Shown piece after piece: positions 9,684-19,289 of a DNA stretch of 64,000 bases. The stretch spans positions 992,001 to 1,056,000 of the forward strand of contig OZ244980.1 in NCBI GenBank assembly GCA_965223035.1. Reading direction: 5' to 3'. The translations under genes were made by a program, and so were the position numbers. Each line of letters starts with the position of its first letter. The stretch's first letter is position 1. The stretch comes from CAMDPA01 sp965223035. Its GTDB lineage: Bacteria > Pseudomonadota > Alphaproteobacteria > Rhizobiales > Hyphomicrobiaceae. The notes under the pieces were generated by a model. The model did not search any database and had not been told where the DNA came from. It saw only the letters and a program-made list of their open reading frames with translations.

Positions 9684-9740
9684 GGGCAACCCGCTTTTCA
9701 TCGGAACTGGAACGATCCCGATTAAAGGCGCGATGATCTA
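9684..9740 (-). repeat. Short hybrid B/A repeat between convergent genes
   Basis: A short palindromic repeat. The left part resembles the B end (GCAACCCGCTTTTCATCGGAA) and the right part is an A end (GGCGCGATGATCTA). The full inner halves are missing, so it looks like a B-A hybrid left by deletion. It fills the 75-bp gap between the convergent DevB-like and synthetase genes and could serve as a terminator for both. Confidence 0.7.
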
Positions 9741-9750
9741 GCCTGTGCGC

Positions 9751-11343
9751 TCACGGTTTTGAGTGCTGTGCCTGATGCTGCGCGACCAACGCGGCGGTGG
9801 CGGTGTAGTCAACCTTGCCGGTCGCCAGCAGCGGGATCCGTTCGACCGTCATGATGACGCGCGGTACGCAAAGCTCGGAGAGGCCTTCGTGCTGGGCGAA
9901 GCGGAGGAAAACCGTTCGATCGGCGTCGGCTTTGTCGGTGATGAGCAGCAACTGCTCGCCTTTACGTGGATCCGGTTGACCGAGCACAGCATGGTGATTG
10001 TCCGGCCATAGGGCGTAAGCAACGTTCTCAACCGCCGCCAGCGATATCATCTCGCCGCCGACCTTTGCGAAGCGCTTGGCGCGACCCAGAATGGTGACGA
10101 AGCGATCGGTGTCCACTTTCACGATGTCGCCGGTGTCGTGCCAACCTCCCTGGGGCGGGACGACGACACCGGGCTCGTTGGCATAAAGGTAGCCGACCAT
10201 GATGTTCGCGCCTCGCACTTTCAGCCGACCGCCTTCAGCGATGCCCTCCACCGGCTCCACCTCGTAGTCGATACCTGGTAGCAACGAGCCAACGGTGCCG
10301 GGGCGGTTGGTTTCCGGCAGATTGTAGGCCACCACCGGCGAGCATTCGGTGGCGCCATAGCCTTCCAGCAGCACCGTCCCGGAGGCGTCCCATAAGTCGC
10401 GTGTGTTGTCCTTGACGCGCTCGGCCCCGGCGACAACAAACCTAACGCTGTCCAAATCCCCAGGCTCGGCAGCGCGTGCGTAGCCTTGCAGAAAGGTATC
10501 GGTTGCCACCAGCATGGTCGCATGCGTGTCGCGCACCAGCTTGGGGATCTGTCGGTAATGCAGGGGGCTCGGGTAGAGCACGGCTTTCAGCCCGTTGAGC
10601 AGCGGCATCAGCATGCCCGCTGTCAATCCGTAGGAGTGGAACATCGGCAACGGATTGAAGACGATGTCGCGCTGGCTCAAAACGCCGGTGGCATGCAGAA
10701 AGATTTGATGCGCATTGGCGACGAGGTTGCGATTTGAGAGCACCACGCCCTTGGGTTCCCCCTCCGTCCCGGATGTAAACAAGATGATGGCTGGCGCTGA
10801 CGGGGCTACGGCATGGCGGCGGTGCCAGGCGCCGGCGACCTGACTTCGCAACAGACCGATGGCCTTGTCGCGCACCGTGACGGCCTTGCGCACGTCTTCC
10901 AGATAGACGATCTCGGTGGGCCGCCCGGGTTGCACCTCGACGCGGGCGATGGCCGACAACAAATCCTGCAGCTTGCCTTGTTCGATGAAGCGGCGCGAGG
11001 TGATGACCTTGGAGATGACGGCGGTGCGGACGGCGGAAGCAACGTTGCGCGAGCCTGCGCTGAAATTCAGCAGCGCCGTCACGCGCCCGAACGCGTTCAA
11101 TCCAAACACGGTGACGATCAGGGCATTGACGTTGGGTAACAGCACGCCAATGGTTTCGGCGGGCCGTGTGTTCGCGGCCAGCTTGTCGCCCAGCACCAGG
11201 CTGGCCAGGATCAGTCGCCGGTAGCTGAGCGCTGCCGGCTCGGCGTCCTGTAAGATCACCTTATCTTTGCCATAGGCGCGGGCGGCAGCCAGCAACGCCG
11301 CGAACAACGTGGTTTCAGCCGATCGAGGATCGAATGTCGGCAT
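9751..11343 (-). CDS. AMP-dependent acyl-CoA/acyl-ACP synthetase
   Basis: An adenylate-forming enzyme (ANL family) that activates a fatty acid with ATP. Motifs in order: the phosphate loop FTSGTEGEPKG (189-199), GYGATECSP, WHDTGDI, GRAKRFAKVGGEMIS at the hinge, and a C-terminal GKVDYT whose Lys is the catalytic A10 residue. The weakly conserved N-terminal part and the GATECSP form resemble the acyl-ACP synthetase half of Aas-type proteins; no acyltransferase domain is attached. The frame is open back to 11541, but the ATG at 11343 opens the conserved domain and is preferred. It gives 530 residues, normal for the family. The substrate cannot be told from sequence. Confidence 0.85.
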   Translation of the reverse strand: MPTFDPRSAETTLFAALLAAARAYGKDKVILQDAEPAALSYRRLILASLVLGDKLAANTRPAETIGVLLPNVNALIVTVFGLNAFGRVTALLNFSAGSRNVASAVRTAVISKVITSRRFIEQGKLQDLLSAIARVEVQPGRPTEIVYLEDVRKAVTVRDKAIGLLRSQVAGAWHRRHAVAPSAPAIILFTSGTEGEPKGVVLSNRNLVANAHQIFLHATGVLSQRDIVFNPLPMFHSYGLTAGMLMPLLNGLKAVLYPSPLHYRQIPKLVRDTHATMLVATDTFLQGYARAAEPGDLDSVRFVVAGAERVKDNTRDLWDASGTVLLEGYGATECSPVVAYNLPETNRPGTVGSLLPGIDYEVEPVEGIAEGGRLKVRGANIMVGYLYANEPGVVVPPQGGWHDTGDIVKVDTDRFVTILGRAKRFAKVGGEMISLAAVENVAYALWPDNHHAVLGQPDPRKGEQLLLITDKADADRTVFLRFAQHEGLSELCVPRVIMTVERIPLLATGKVDYTATAALVAQHQAQHSKP

Positions 11344-11572
11344 GGTCTGTCTCGATTCACTGCGAAACAGTCTGGCTCTCGCACGGCCAACGGCCTGACC
11401 GATGAACGCTTTCCGGGCTGATGGGCGCGCCAGCTGGTGGGGCGCGGCAACCGGCTCGGGTTCGTCAAGCGGTGCGCGACAACCAGACCTGCAATCTGGT
11501 TTCACAGCATGCCTTGCCAGCGACGGCGACGCAAATCTCACGGCATTTCAGTGTGTAGTGGAACCGTCCCGG

Positions 11573-11668
11573 TTCCAGTCAGCCAACCAATGACATGATG
11601 TTGAGGGTGGGCTGCCGGGGGGAGCAGGCCGGCACGGCTGATCCGCCTCAGGCGGACATGATCTGATG
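11573..11668. repeat. Type C GC-rich palindromic repeat before murD
   Basis: A GC-rich repeat with the features of the C family: a block related to CGGCCACCCAATGGCACGATGTTG, then GGGGGGAGCAGGCCGGCACGG, then the hairpin CCGCCTCAGGCGG and the terminal GACATGATCTG. It lies in the 389-base gap between the synthetase and murD, exactly where the dcw cluster is interrupted. Confidence 0.65.
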
Positions 11669-11732
11669 GCGCGGGCAAATAGGCGATGACGAGCCCCGCG
11701 CGAATCATCGAAGGACAAGGTATGAAGGCGCC

Positions 11733-13280
11733 ATGATACCGATCACGACGATGGCTCGGCGCAACGTCGCCGTATTTGGCCTTGGCGGCTCTGGACGGGC
11801 CACCGCCGAGGCGCTGTGCCGTGGTGGTGCCAGGGTCGCTGGCTGGGACGATCAACCGGCCGCACGTGCGGCTGCAGAACGGGCCGGTGTGGAACTGGTC
11901 GATTTGGAAAAGTTGGATGACTGGCGGATGTTCTCCGCGTTGGTCCTGGCGCCCGGGGTGCCGCTGACACATCCCGAGCCGCATTGGGCGGTCAATAAGG
12001 CCCAAACGGCCAAGGTCCCGGTTATCGGCGATGTGGAGCTGTTTTGCCGTGAGCGGACGCGGCGCGCCCCGGGATGCCCGTTCATCGCGATCACGGGAAC
12101 CAACGGGAAGTCGACGACTGCCGCGCTGCTGGCCCATCTGTTGCGGTGCGACCATCGGGACGTACAACTGGGTGGCAACATCGGGACGCCGATTCTCGCG
12201 TTGGAGCCGCTTAGACCCGGCCGCTTCTACGTCATCGAGCTGTCGTCCTACCAAATCGATCTCACCCCTTCGTTGGCGCCGACCGTCGGTGTTCTTCTCA
12301 ATATCACGCCGGATCATCTGGACAGGCACGGAACGATCGAGAACTACGCGGCCATCAAGGAGCAGCTGGTGGCGGCAGCCGATCAGCCCTGCATCGGGGT
12401 CGACGACGACTACACCCGGGCCGCCGCCGCCCGAATCCGGCAACACCGCTTCGTTCATGCTTTCAGCACGGCGGTCGACCTTGCCGAGGGCTATCACCCG
12501 GTCGATGGCCGGCTTTGCTACGATGCTCAGGATATGCATGAGGTGCTGGTCGATACGGCGAGCATGCGGACGCTGCGCGGTAGCCACAACGTGCAAAACG
12601 CTTTAGCGGCTTTGGCAGCTTTGGGAGCACTCGGCGGCAAGCTCGCGCCGGCGCGTTGGAACCCGTTTATGAAGAGCGACCCCAGTTTGCGGCGTCGCTT
12701 GTTTGAAAGCGAGGATGACTATGCAACGCGCCAGTCGTTGCCGCGCGGCCGTTATCTTGCCGATCCGGCGATAGCGCAACGGCGACGTCAGGCGTTGCAG
12801 GCCGCGTTCGACAGCTTTCCCGGACTGCCGCATCGCCTGGAGGAGGTTGGTAGGCTCGGCAAGGTCGTGTTCGTCAATGACAGCAAGGCGACCAATGCCG
12901 ATTCTGCCCAGATGGCGCTCGCGTGCTGGCCGGGCGGCATATTCTGGATCGTCGGCGGTCGGGCGAAGGCCGGCGGCATCGAGCAGCTGAACGCGGAGTT
13001 TGATCGGGTGGTGAAGGCCTACCTGATCGGAGAGTCGAGTGTCGATTTCGCAACAGCGCTCGACGGCCGGGTGGCCTATGAGCACGCCGGAAGCTTGCAG
13101 GCGGCGGTGACTGCGGCGGCCCGCGATGCCGCGGCGAGTACGGCGGAAGAGCCGGTCGTGTTGCTGTCGCCGGCCTGTGCCTCGTTCGATCAGTACCCGA
13201 ATTTTGAAGTGCGGGGCGATGCCTTTCGTGCGGCCGTGTCGGCACTCGATGGCGTCACGATGAGAGCACGGGGTGACTGA
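11733..13280 (+). CDS. murD: UDP-MurNAc-L-alanine:D-glutamate ligase MurD
   Basis: A cytoplasmic peptidoglycan precursor ligase that adds D-glutamate to UDP-MurNAc-Ala. Seen: N-terminal Rossmann motif VFGLGGSGRA (14-23), ATP loop ITGTNGKSTT (120-129), ELSSYQID, NITPDHLDRHG, HNVQNALAA (285-293), PHRLE and VNDSKATN (381-388), then SPACASFDQY near the end. The length, 515, is above the usual 440-470 because of about 50 extra residues between HNVQNALAALAALGALGG and the PHRLE motif (roughly 302-350). The start at 11733 follows GAAGG; a Met at 11751 is possible. It opens the operon here and overlaps ftsW by one base. Confidence 0.95.
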   Translation: MIPITTMARRNVAVFGLGGSGRATAEALCRGGARVAGWDDQPAARAAAERAGVELVDLEKLDDWRMFSALVLAPGVPLTHPEPHWAVNKAQTAKVPVIGDVELFCRERTRRAPGCPFIAITGTNGKSTTAALLAHLLRCDHRDVQLGGNIGTPILALEPLRPGRFYVIELSSYQIDLTPSLAPTVGVLLNITPDHLDRHGTIENYAAIKEQLVAAADQPCIGVDDDYTRAAAARIRQHRFVHAFSTAVDLAEGYHPVDGRLCYDAQDMHEVLVDTASMRTLRGSHNVQNALAALAALGALGGKLAPARWNPFMKSDPSLRRRLFESEDDYATRQSLPRGRYLADPAIAQRRRQALQAAFDSFPGLPHRLEEVGRLGKVVFVNDSKATNADSAQMALACWPGGIFWIVGGRAKAGGIEQLNAEFDRVVKAYLIGESSVDFATALDGRVAYEHAGSLQAAVTAAARDAAASTAEEPVVLLSPACASFDQYPNFEVRGDAFRAAVSALDGVTMRARGD

Positions 13281-14458
13281 TGCGGATTTCGAGGGCCGAT
13301 CGCAGCATCGTTGCCGGCTGGTGGTTTACCTTCGATCGGGTGTTGCTGGTCGCGCTGTTGGCTTTGGTGGCGATCGGGATCGTGCTGTCGTTGGCCGCCA
13401 GTCCGGCGGCGGCCGTGCGCAAAGGGCTGCCCGCGTTCTATTTCGCGCAGCGCCATATCGGGTTCGCGTGCATCGGCGTGTTGGTGATGATCGCCGTCTC
13501 GATGCTGACACCGCGTCTCGTTAGGCGGCTTGCGCTGATCATGTTCTTGGCGTCGATCGCAGCCATGATCTTCGTGCTCTATACCGGCGACGAGATCAAC
13601 GGAGCGCGCCGCTGGCTGCGGTTTGCCGGCGTGTCGCTGCAACCTTCGGAGTTCGCCAAGCCCGCGTTCGCCGTGATCGCGGCGTGGGCCTTTGCCGAAA
13701 GCGAGCTCAGAAAAGATATGCCCGGTCTGCAATTGGCGATTGCGAGCTATCTCGTGCTGGCGACGCTGCTGGTGTTGCAGCCCGACATCGGCCAGACGAT
13801 GCTGATCACCGCCGTGTTCGCCATGTTGTTGTTCGCTTCGCGATGCTCGATCATTTGGGGCGTGGTGCTGGCCGGGCTGGCGGCGGCAGGATCGGTGCTG
13901 GTTTACCTGACCTTCCCGCACGTCCGCGATCGCATGGCGCTGTTCATGTCACCGGTGGCCGACGATAACTCGCAGCTCGACCGCGCGTTCAAATCGTTCG
14001 CCGAGGGCGGCTTTTTCGGCCGTGGGCCAGGCGAAGGCACGATCAAGACGGTGTTGCCCGATGCCCATACGGATTTCATCTTTGCCGTGGTCGCGGAAGA
14101 GTACGGTGGGATTGCTTGCCTTGCGATAGTGGCCCTGTTCGCCATCGTCGTGCTGCGACCCTTGCTGCGCGCCATCCACGAGGCAGACCCCTTCATCCGC
14201 CATGGCATCACCGCGCTGGCGGCCATGGTCGGCCTACAAGCATTGATCAACATGGCGGTCAACGTTGGGCTGGTCCCAGCCAAGGGTCTGACGCTGCCGT
14301 TCATTTCCGCCGGAGGCTCGTCAACGTTGGCGATGTCGATCGGCTGCGGCATGTTGCTGGCTCTGTCGCGACATCGACCCAATCCGACCCGCATCAAATT
14401 GCCAGGATCGCGGGGCAAGCTGTCCCAGATCCAACCGCTTGAGACGGGGTCCACTTGA
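13280..14458 (+). CDS. ftsW: Septal peptidoglycan glycosyltransferase FtsW
   Basis: A polytopic SEDS-family membrane protein (392 residues, about 9-10 helices) that polymerises lipid II at the septum with its partner penicillin-binding protein. Seen: GARRWLRFAGVSLQPSEFAKPAF near residue 110-130, the catalytic-region QPDIGQTML, FFGRGPGEGTIKTVLPDAHTDFIFAVVAEEYG, and the C-terminal LTLPFISAGGSSTLA, all FtsW hallmarks. Its ATG overlaps the last base of murD, and its stop overlaps the TTG start of murG. Its usual partner genes ftsI and mraY are not in this window. Confidence 0.95.
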   Translation: MRISRADRSIVAGWWFTFDRVLLVALLALVAIGIVLSLAASPAAAVRKGLPAFYFAQRHIGFACIGVLVMIAVSMLTPRLVRRLALIMFLASIAAMIFVLYTGDEINGARRWLRFAGVSLQPSEFAKPAFAVIAAWAFAESELRKDMPGLQLAIASYLVLATLLVLQPDIGQTMLITAVFAMLLFASRCSIIWGVVLAGLAAAGSVLVYLTFPHVRDRMALFMSPVADDNSQLDRAFKSFAEGGFFGRGPGEGTIKTVLPDAHTDFIFAVVAEEYGGIACLAIVALFAIVVLRPLLRAIHEADPFIRHGITALAAMVGLQALINMAVNVGLVPAKGLTLPFISAGGSSTLAMSIGCGMLLALSRHRPNPTRIKLPGSRGKLSQIQPLETGST

Positions 14459-15555
14459 ACAAATCCTTGGTCATGTTGTCGGCGGGGGGCACCGGCGGTC
14501 ACCTGTTTCCGGCCTTCGCGCTGGCGGAGGAGCTGGGTCGGCGCGGCTTGGCGGTCGAGCTGATGACCGATCGCCGTGGCGATCGGTACGGCACCGGTTT
14601 TCCAGCCCGTGCGATCCATGCGATCCCCGCGGCGACGTTGACCAGCCGCTCGCCGTTGGCGATCGCCAACACCGCATGGACGCTTGCGCGTGGCCTGCGC
14701 CAAGCCTTTGTGCTGTTGGGACGCCGGCACCCGGCCGTGGTCGTCGGCTTTGGCGGCTATCCCACGTTCGCACCGATGTTGGCGGCGCGCTTGCGCGGCA
14801 TCCCGACGGTTTTGCACGAGCAGAACGCTGTATTGGGCCGCGCCAACCGCTGGTTGGCCAAGCGCGTGGACCAGATCGCGACCTCGTTTGCGAAGGTTCG
14901 CCTCATCGACGGCGCGCTCGCCGGCAAGACCCGCTTTACCGGCAACCCGGTGCGCCGGTTGGTGCTCGACTGCGCAAACCGGCGCTACCAACCGCCGACG
15001 GCGGACGGACCGGTTGCAGTGTTGGTGTTCGGCGGCAGTCAAGGCGCCAGGTTTTTCGCCGACACCGTACCGCCCGCCTTGGCTCAGTTACCCACCGCCA
15101 TTCGCGCGCGGCTCAGCATCGTCCAACAGGCGCGTGAGGAGGATCTTGAGCGAACCCGCTTAGCTTTTGGTGATGCCGGTATCACGGCCACAGTAGAGAC
15201 TTTTTTTGCTGATTTGCCGAGACGCATGGCCGATGCGCATCTCATCATCGGTCGGGCGGGTGCATCGACCGTTGCCGAGCTCGCCGTGATCGGCAGGCCG
15301 TCGATCCTGGTCCCACTGCCGCACGCCCTCGACAACGATCAGTTGAGGAATGCAGCCAGTGTTGCAGAATCGGGAGGGGCTTGGTGTATCGAGCAAAAGG
15401 ACCTTGATCCGGGCCGGCTTGCCGTCGAGATCGAACGGCTGGTTGGTCGCCCCGATCGCCTCGAGGCGGCCGCGGCCGCGGTGAAGGCGCAAGGCCGACC
15501 GGACGCGGTTGAGCGGCTCGCCGATCTTGTTGAGGAGCTGCGGGCAAAGGCATGA
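14455..15555 (+). CDS. murG: Lipid II synthase MurG
   Basis: Adds GlcNAc to lipid I on the inner face of the membrane, giving lipid II (GT28 family). The N-terminal SAGGTGGHLFPA loop, GFGGYPTFAP, HEQNAVLGRANRWLA, TGNPVR and GGSQGARFF are all present, as is the GRAGASTVAEL-PLPHALDNDQ block of the UDP-GlcNAc site. The start is TTG at 14455, overlapping the ftsW stop, which implies translational coupling; an ATG at 14473 is the alternative. It is followed by a decayed repeat and a gap of 345 bases before murC, a break in an otherwise tight gene series. Confidence 0.95.
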   Translation: MNKSLVMLSAGGTGGHLFPAFALAEELGRRGLAVELMTDRRGDRYGTGFPARAIHAIPAATLTSRSPLAIANTAWTLARGLRQAFVLLGRRHPAVVVGFGGYPTFAPMLAARLRGIPTVLHEQNAVLGRANRWLAKRVDQIATSFAKVRLIDGALAGKTRFTGNPVRRLVLDCANRRYQPPTADGPVAVLVFGGSQGARFFADTVPPALAQLPTAIRARLSIVQQAREEDLERTRLAFGDAGITATVETFFADLPRRMADAHLIIGRAGASTVAELAVIGRPSILVPLPHALDNDQLRNAASVAESGGAWCIEQKDLDPGRLAVEIERLVGRPDRLEAAAAAVKAQGRPDAVERLADLVEELRAKA

Positions 15556-15604
15556 GCTGAGGGGGGACAACGTGCCGGGCAGGGGCTGGCCCGGACAGGC
15601 GCGC

Positions 15605-15686
15605 TAGATCATCGTGCCTGAAGTGGTGAGCAACTTGCTGCGGTTCATCGGGATCGTTCCGTTTCCGATGGACAGCGGGTTGCTCC
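15605..15686 (+). repeat. Degenerate composite repeat between murG and murC
   Basis: Starts CTAGATCATCGTGCC like an A end, then passes directly to GTGGTGAGCAACTTGCTGC, a mutated B palindrome ending GGGTTGCTCC. The A palindrome is lost. It interrupts the dcw gene series; the rest of 15556-15900 holds no supported gene, but the murC ribosome site (GAGGGAA) lies at about 15885. Confidence 0.7.
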
Positions 15687-15900
15687 AAAGCATCAGCCGA
15701 CCACACCCGGCCGCAGATCTCGGTCACGGGTCGGCTCAAGATGCCGTAGACAAACGGCTTCAGCGGGCCCACTCAACCCGTTGAACGCTGCAGGTGATCG
15801 CGCCTGTGTGAACCTTGCTGCTGAGTGGACCCTGCTGCATCGCTAACACCTAATTATTTGGTTGGTACAACATCAAACAGAGGCGAGGGAAATACTAGCA

Positions 15901-17337
15901 ATGGAACTGCCTCGCGAGCTTGGAACGTTCCACATCTTGGGCATCGGTGGCATCGGCATGAGCGCGATTGCCGAGATTTTGCACGCCAAAGGCTACACGG
16001 TGCAGGGGAGCGATCAGAAGGACAGTCCCAACGTACGACGGCTGCGGGCCAAGGGCATGCGGGTTTATGTCGGGCACGATCCGATCAATCTGGTGGGCGC
16101 CCGCTACGTCGTGATTTCAAGTGCCATCAAAAACGGCAACCCGGAATTGGAGGCGGCGCGGGCCAAGGGGCTGCCGATCGTCCGCCGTGCCGAGATGCTG
16201 GCGGAGTTGATGCGCCTATATGCGACCGTCTCGGTCACCGGCACGCATGGCAAGACCACAACGTCGTCTTTGATCGCCCACGTGTTCCAGTATGCCGGTC
16301 TCGATCCGACCGTGATCACCGGCGGCATCATCAACGACTGGGGTTCAAACGCGCGGCTGGGCGCGGGGCCGTGGATGATCGTGGAAGCTGATGAATCCGA
16401 CGGCACCTTTGTCCGGATTCCCAGCCAGATCGGCATTGTGACCAACATCGACCCTGAGCATCTCGACTATTTCCAGACGGTCGAGAACATGCACCATCAG
16501 TTCGCCGCCTTCCTGCAGAACATCCCGTTCTACGGTTTGGCGGTCGCCTGCATCGACCATCCGGTCGTTCAAACCATGATCGATCGGCTGACGCTGCGGC
16601 ACGACGGTCGGCGCTTGGTCACCTATGGCACCACGGCAGGCGCGGACATGGTGCTCAACGCCATCCGGATCGATGGGCACACCATGGCGTTCGACGCCAC
16701 GCTTGGCGCGCGCGTTGGTGGCGGCGCCCGGCAGCTGTCCAACTGGTCACTCCCCATCCTCGGTCGGCACAACGCGCTCAACGCCCTGGCGGCGATTGCA
16801 GTGGCGGCCGAGGCCGGCATCCCCGACACGACCATAAAGCAGGCGCTGACCGGCTTCGCCGGCGTCAAGCGGCGGCTGCAGCACACCGGACGTTGGAATG
16901 GCGTCGATATTTATGATGATTACGGACACCACCCGGTGGAGATCGCAGCCGTCCTGGAGGCGCTGCGCCCGGGCACCAAAGGGCGCGTGTTCGCCGTGAT
17001 CGAGCCGCATCGCTATTCTCGGATCCAAAGCCTGTTTGGAGAATTTTGTGCCAGCGTGGCCGCCGCTGACGCCGTCATCGTCGGACCGCTTTACTCTGCC
17101 GGAGAGCCGCCGATCGAAGGGATTTCCAGCCAAGCGCTGGTCGAGGGAATGCGCGAGCGCGGTCATCGGCAGGTGACGGCGGTTGAGCGCGAGCAGGATG
17201 TCGCACCGCTGATCCGACGTTACGCGCGCGCCGGTGACATCGTGGTCTATCTCGGTGCCGGCAAGTCCACCGAGTGGGCACAGGCGCTGCAGGGCGAGCT
17301 TGGGGAAGAGCCGCGCTTGGCCGAGGAAATCGGCTGA
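15901..17337 (+). CDS. murC: UDP-MurNAc:L-alanine ligase MurC
   Basis: Adds the first amino acid of the peptidoglycan stem. Seen: HILGIGGIGMSAIAEIL at the N-terminus, the ATP loop VTGTHGKTTTSS, GGIINDWGSNAR, VEADESDGTF, TNIDPEHLDYF, GRHNALNALAA and DDYGHHPVE, all MurC signatures. The frame is open to 15862, but the ATG at 15901 has GAGGGAA about 9 bases upstream and opens the conserved domain, so it is chosen (478 residues, normal). The stop TGA overlaps the ATG of murB. Confidence 0.95.
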   Translation: MELPRELGTFHILGIGGIGMSAIAEILHAKGYTVQGSDQKDSPNVRRLRAKGMRVYVGHDPINLVGARYVVISSAIKNGNPELEAARAKGLPIVRRAEMLAELMRLYATVSVTGTHGKTTTSSLIAHVFQYAGLDPTVITGGIINDWGSNARLGAGPWMIVEADESDGTFVRIPSQIGIVTNIDPEHLDYFQTVENMHHQFAAFLQNIPFYGLAVACIDHPVVQTMIDRLTLRHDGRRLVTYGTTAGADMVLNAIRIDGHTMAFDATLGARVGGGARQLSNWSLPILGRHNALNALAAIAVAAEAGIPDTTIKQALTGFAGVKRRLQHTGRWNGVDIYDDYGHHPVEIAAVLEALRPGTKGRVFAVIEPHRYSRIQSLFGEFCASVAAADAVIVGPLYSAGEPPIEGISSQALVEGMRERGHRQVTAVEREQDVAPLIRRYARAGDIVVYLGAGKSTEWAQALQGELGEEPRLAEEIG

Positions 17338-18299
17338 TGTTCGAAGATATCGCCCCACAGCTCAAAGCTGCCCTGCCGGCGCTTGAAGGCCGGCTGACGG
17401 CCAACCAACGGCTGGCCGACGTCACCTGGTTTCGGGTCGGTGGTCCGGCGCAAGTCTTGTTCACGCCGGCGCACGAGGCGGATCTCGCCTATTTTCTTGC
17501 CAACGTGCCGCAGACCTTGCCGCTCATGGTGCTCGGTCTGGGCTCGAACCTGCTGGTGCGCGACGGGGGCGTGCCGGGAATCGTGGTGCGGCTGGGGCGC
17601 GGGTTCTCCGACGTCAAGGTGGAGCCGGGGTATCGGATTCGCGCCGGCGCGGCCGTCCCGGACGCACGCCTGGCGCGCGTCGCAGCCGATGCCGGCATCG
17701 ATGGGTTGGCCTTTTATCGTGGCATCCCCGGCTCGATCGGCGGCGCGCTGCGGATGAACGGCGGCGCCCACGGGCGTGAGACTAAGGACGCTCTGGTCGC
17801 CGCCCGCGCGGTTGACCGCGGCGGACAGCTGCATGAGCTAAGCCTGGCCGACATGGGGTTCAGCTATCGGCACAGCGGCGTGTCATCGGCATGGATCTTC
17901 ACCGAGGCGCTGTATCAGGGGACGGCAGGCGAACCGGCTGAGATCCGGCGCAACATGGAAGCGGTGGCGCAGTACCGCGAAGACCATCAGCCGATCCGCG
18001 AGCGCACAGGCGGCTCGACCTTCAAGAACCCGCCGGGGCATAGCGCCTGGCAGTTGATCGATCAGGCAGGCTGTCGCGGATTGCGGATCGGTGGGGCGCA
18101 GGTGTCCGAACTGCATTGCAACTTTCTGATCAACGACGGGACGGCGACGGCGGAAGATATCGAGCGCTTGGGTGAGGTCGTTCGCGCCCGAGTGCGGGAC
18201 ACGAGCGGCATCACCCTACAATGGGAGATCATCCGCGTCGGCCGCGCGCACGAGGGACATGCGGTCGGCGAAGCCTTAGCAGAGCAGGTGGTGGTATGA
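17337..18299 (+). CDS. murB: UDP-MurNAc dehydrogenase MurB
   Basis: FAD- and NADPH-dependent reduction of UDP-GlcNAc-enolpyruvate to UDP-MurNAc. Seen: TWFRVGGPAQVLF, LGLGSNLLVRDGG, the FAD-binding GIPGSIGGALRMNGGAHG, SYRHS and RTGGSTFKNPPG with the proton-donor serine, then GLRIGGAQVSELHCNFLIN. These fit the type used by alphaproteobacteria. The frame opens upstream inside murC; the ATG at 17337 overlapping the murC stop is chosen. It ends with ATGA overlap into ddl. 320 residues, normal length. Confidence 0.95.
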   Translation: MFEDIAPQLKAALPALEGRLTANQRLADVTWFRVGGPAQVLFTPAHEADLAYFLANVPQTLPLMVLGLGSNLLVRDGGVPGIVVRLGRGFSDVKVEPGYRIRAGAAVPDARLARVAADAGIDGLAFYRGIPGSIGGALRMNGGAHGRETKDALVAARAVDRGGQLHELSLADMGFSYRHSGVSSAWIFTEALYQGTAGEPAEIRRNMEAVAQYREDHQPIRERTGGSTFKNPPGHSAWQLIDQAGCRGLRIGGAQVSELHCNFLINDGTATAEDIERLGEVVRARVRDTSGITLQWEIIRVGRAHEGHAVGEALAEQVVV

Positions 18300-19243
18300 C
18301 CGCGCGTCGGGCCGAGCGGAGATTTGGCCATGTTGCCGTCGTTATGGGCGGTTGGTCGGCAGAGCGCGAGGTCAGTCTGAGCTCCGGTGCGGCCTGCGCA
18401 AACGCTCTAGAACAGGCCGGCTATCGGGTTACGCGGGTCGATGCGGAGCGCGGTCTGGCCCAACAACTCGCCGCCATCCAGCCTGACGCCTGCTTCAACG
18501 CACTGCACGGGCGTTGGGGCGAGGACGGCTGCGTGCAGGGGATCTTCGAATGTCTTGGCATCCCTTACACGCATTCCGGCGTGTTGGCCTCGGCGCTGGC
18601 CATGCACAAGCCGTTGGCCAAGACCGTGTTGCGAACGGCGGGGGTCCCGGTGGCGGACGATCTTATTGTCGACATCGAAGCAGCGGCGCAGCGCCACGCG
18701 ATGGACCCGCCCTATGTGGCCAAGCCGATCGCGGAAGGCTCCAGCGTCGGCGTTGTGATCGTGCCGACCGGGGCCGAGCGGCCGCCGGCAGCGATTCGAA
18801 ACATCCAGACGCCCGACAACAAAATCATGATCGAGCGCTATGTCGCCGGCCGCGAGTTAACCTGCGGGGTGATTGCGGACCAGGCCACGGCGGTGATCGA
18901 TATCGTTCACAACCAGAAGCTCAGTTTCTACGATTATGAGGCCAAATACGCGCCCGGTGGATCCGAGCACATTTTGCCGGCGCAAATTCCAGCGGACCTG
19001 ACGGCCCGCGTACAACAGTGTACGCTTCTCGCCCATCGCGTCCTGGGCTGTCGCGGTGTGTCTCGCGCTGACTTCCGGTATGACGATACCAACCCTGGGG
19101 TCGGCGCGCTCGTCTGTTTGGAGGTCAATACGCAACCGGGCATGACGGGAACGTCGCTGGTGCCGGAGCTGGCCGAACATGCTGGCATCAGCTTCCAAGA
19201 CCTGGTTCGGTGGATCGTGGAGGATGCCTCCATCGATCGATGA
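18296..19243 (+). CDS. ddl: D-alanine--D-alanine ligase
   Basis: ATP-grasp ligase that makes the D-Ala-D-Ala end of the stem peptide. Seen: VVMGGWSAEREVSLSSG (family GG-SAEREVSL motif), ALHGRWGEDGCVQGIFE, IPYTHSGVLASALAMHKP, VAKPIAEGSSVGV, YDYEAKYAPGGS, and LEVNTQPGMTGTSLVPE, the metal-binding C-terminal motif. The ATG at 18296 overlaps the murB stop; upstream in-frame codons lie inside murB. 315 residues. A 139-base gap with a CtrA-like site follows before ftsQ. Confidence 0.95.
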   Translation: MTARRAERRFGHVAVVMGGWSAEREVSLSSGAACANALEQAGYRVTRVDAERGLAQQLAAIQPDACFNALHGRWGEDGCVQGIFECLGIPYTHSGVLASALAMHKPLAKTVLRTAGVPVADDLIVDIEAAAQRHAMDPPYVAKPIAEGSSVGVVIVPTGAERPPAAIRNIQTPDNKIMIERYVAGRELTCGVIADQATAVIDIVHNQKLSFYDYEAKYAPGGSEHILPAQIPADLTARVQQCTLLAHRVLGCRGVSRADFRYDDTNPGVGALVCLEVNTQPGMTGTSLVPELAEHAGISFQDLVRWIVEDASIDR

Positions 19244-19289
19244 TCCCATGATTGTGTTCCGTAACAATCGGTTGAATGCGGCGGCGGCG

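Noticed and set aside
13903..15042. A 379-codon minus-strand frame across ftsW and murG
   Set aside because: Crosses two well-defined genes on the other strand and has no motif.
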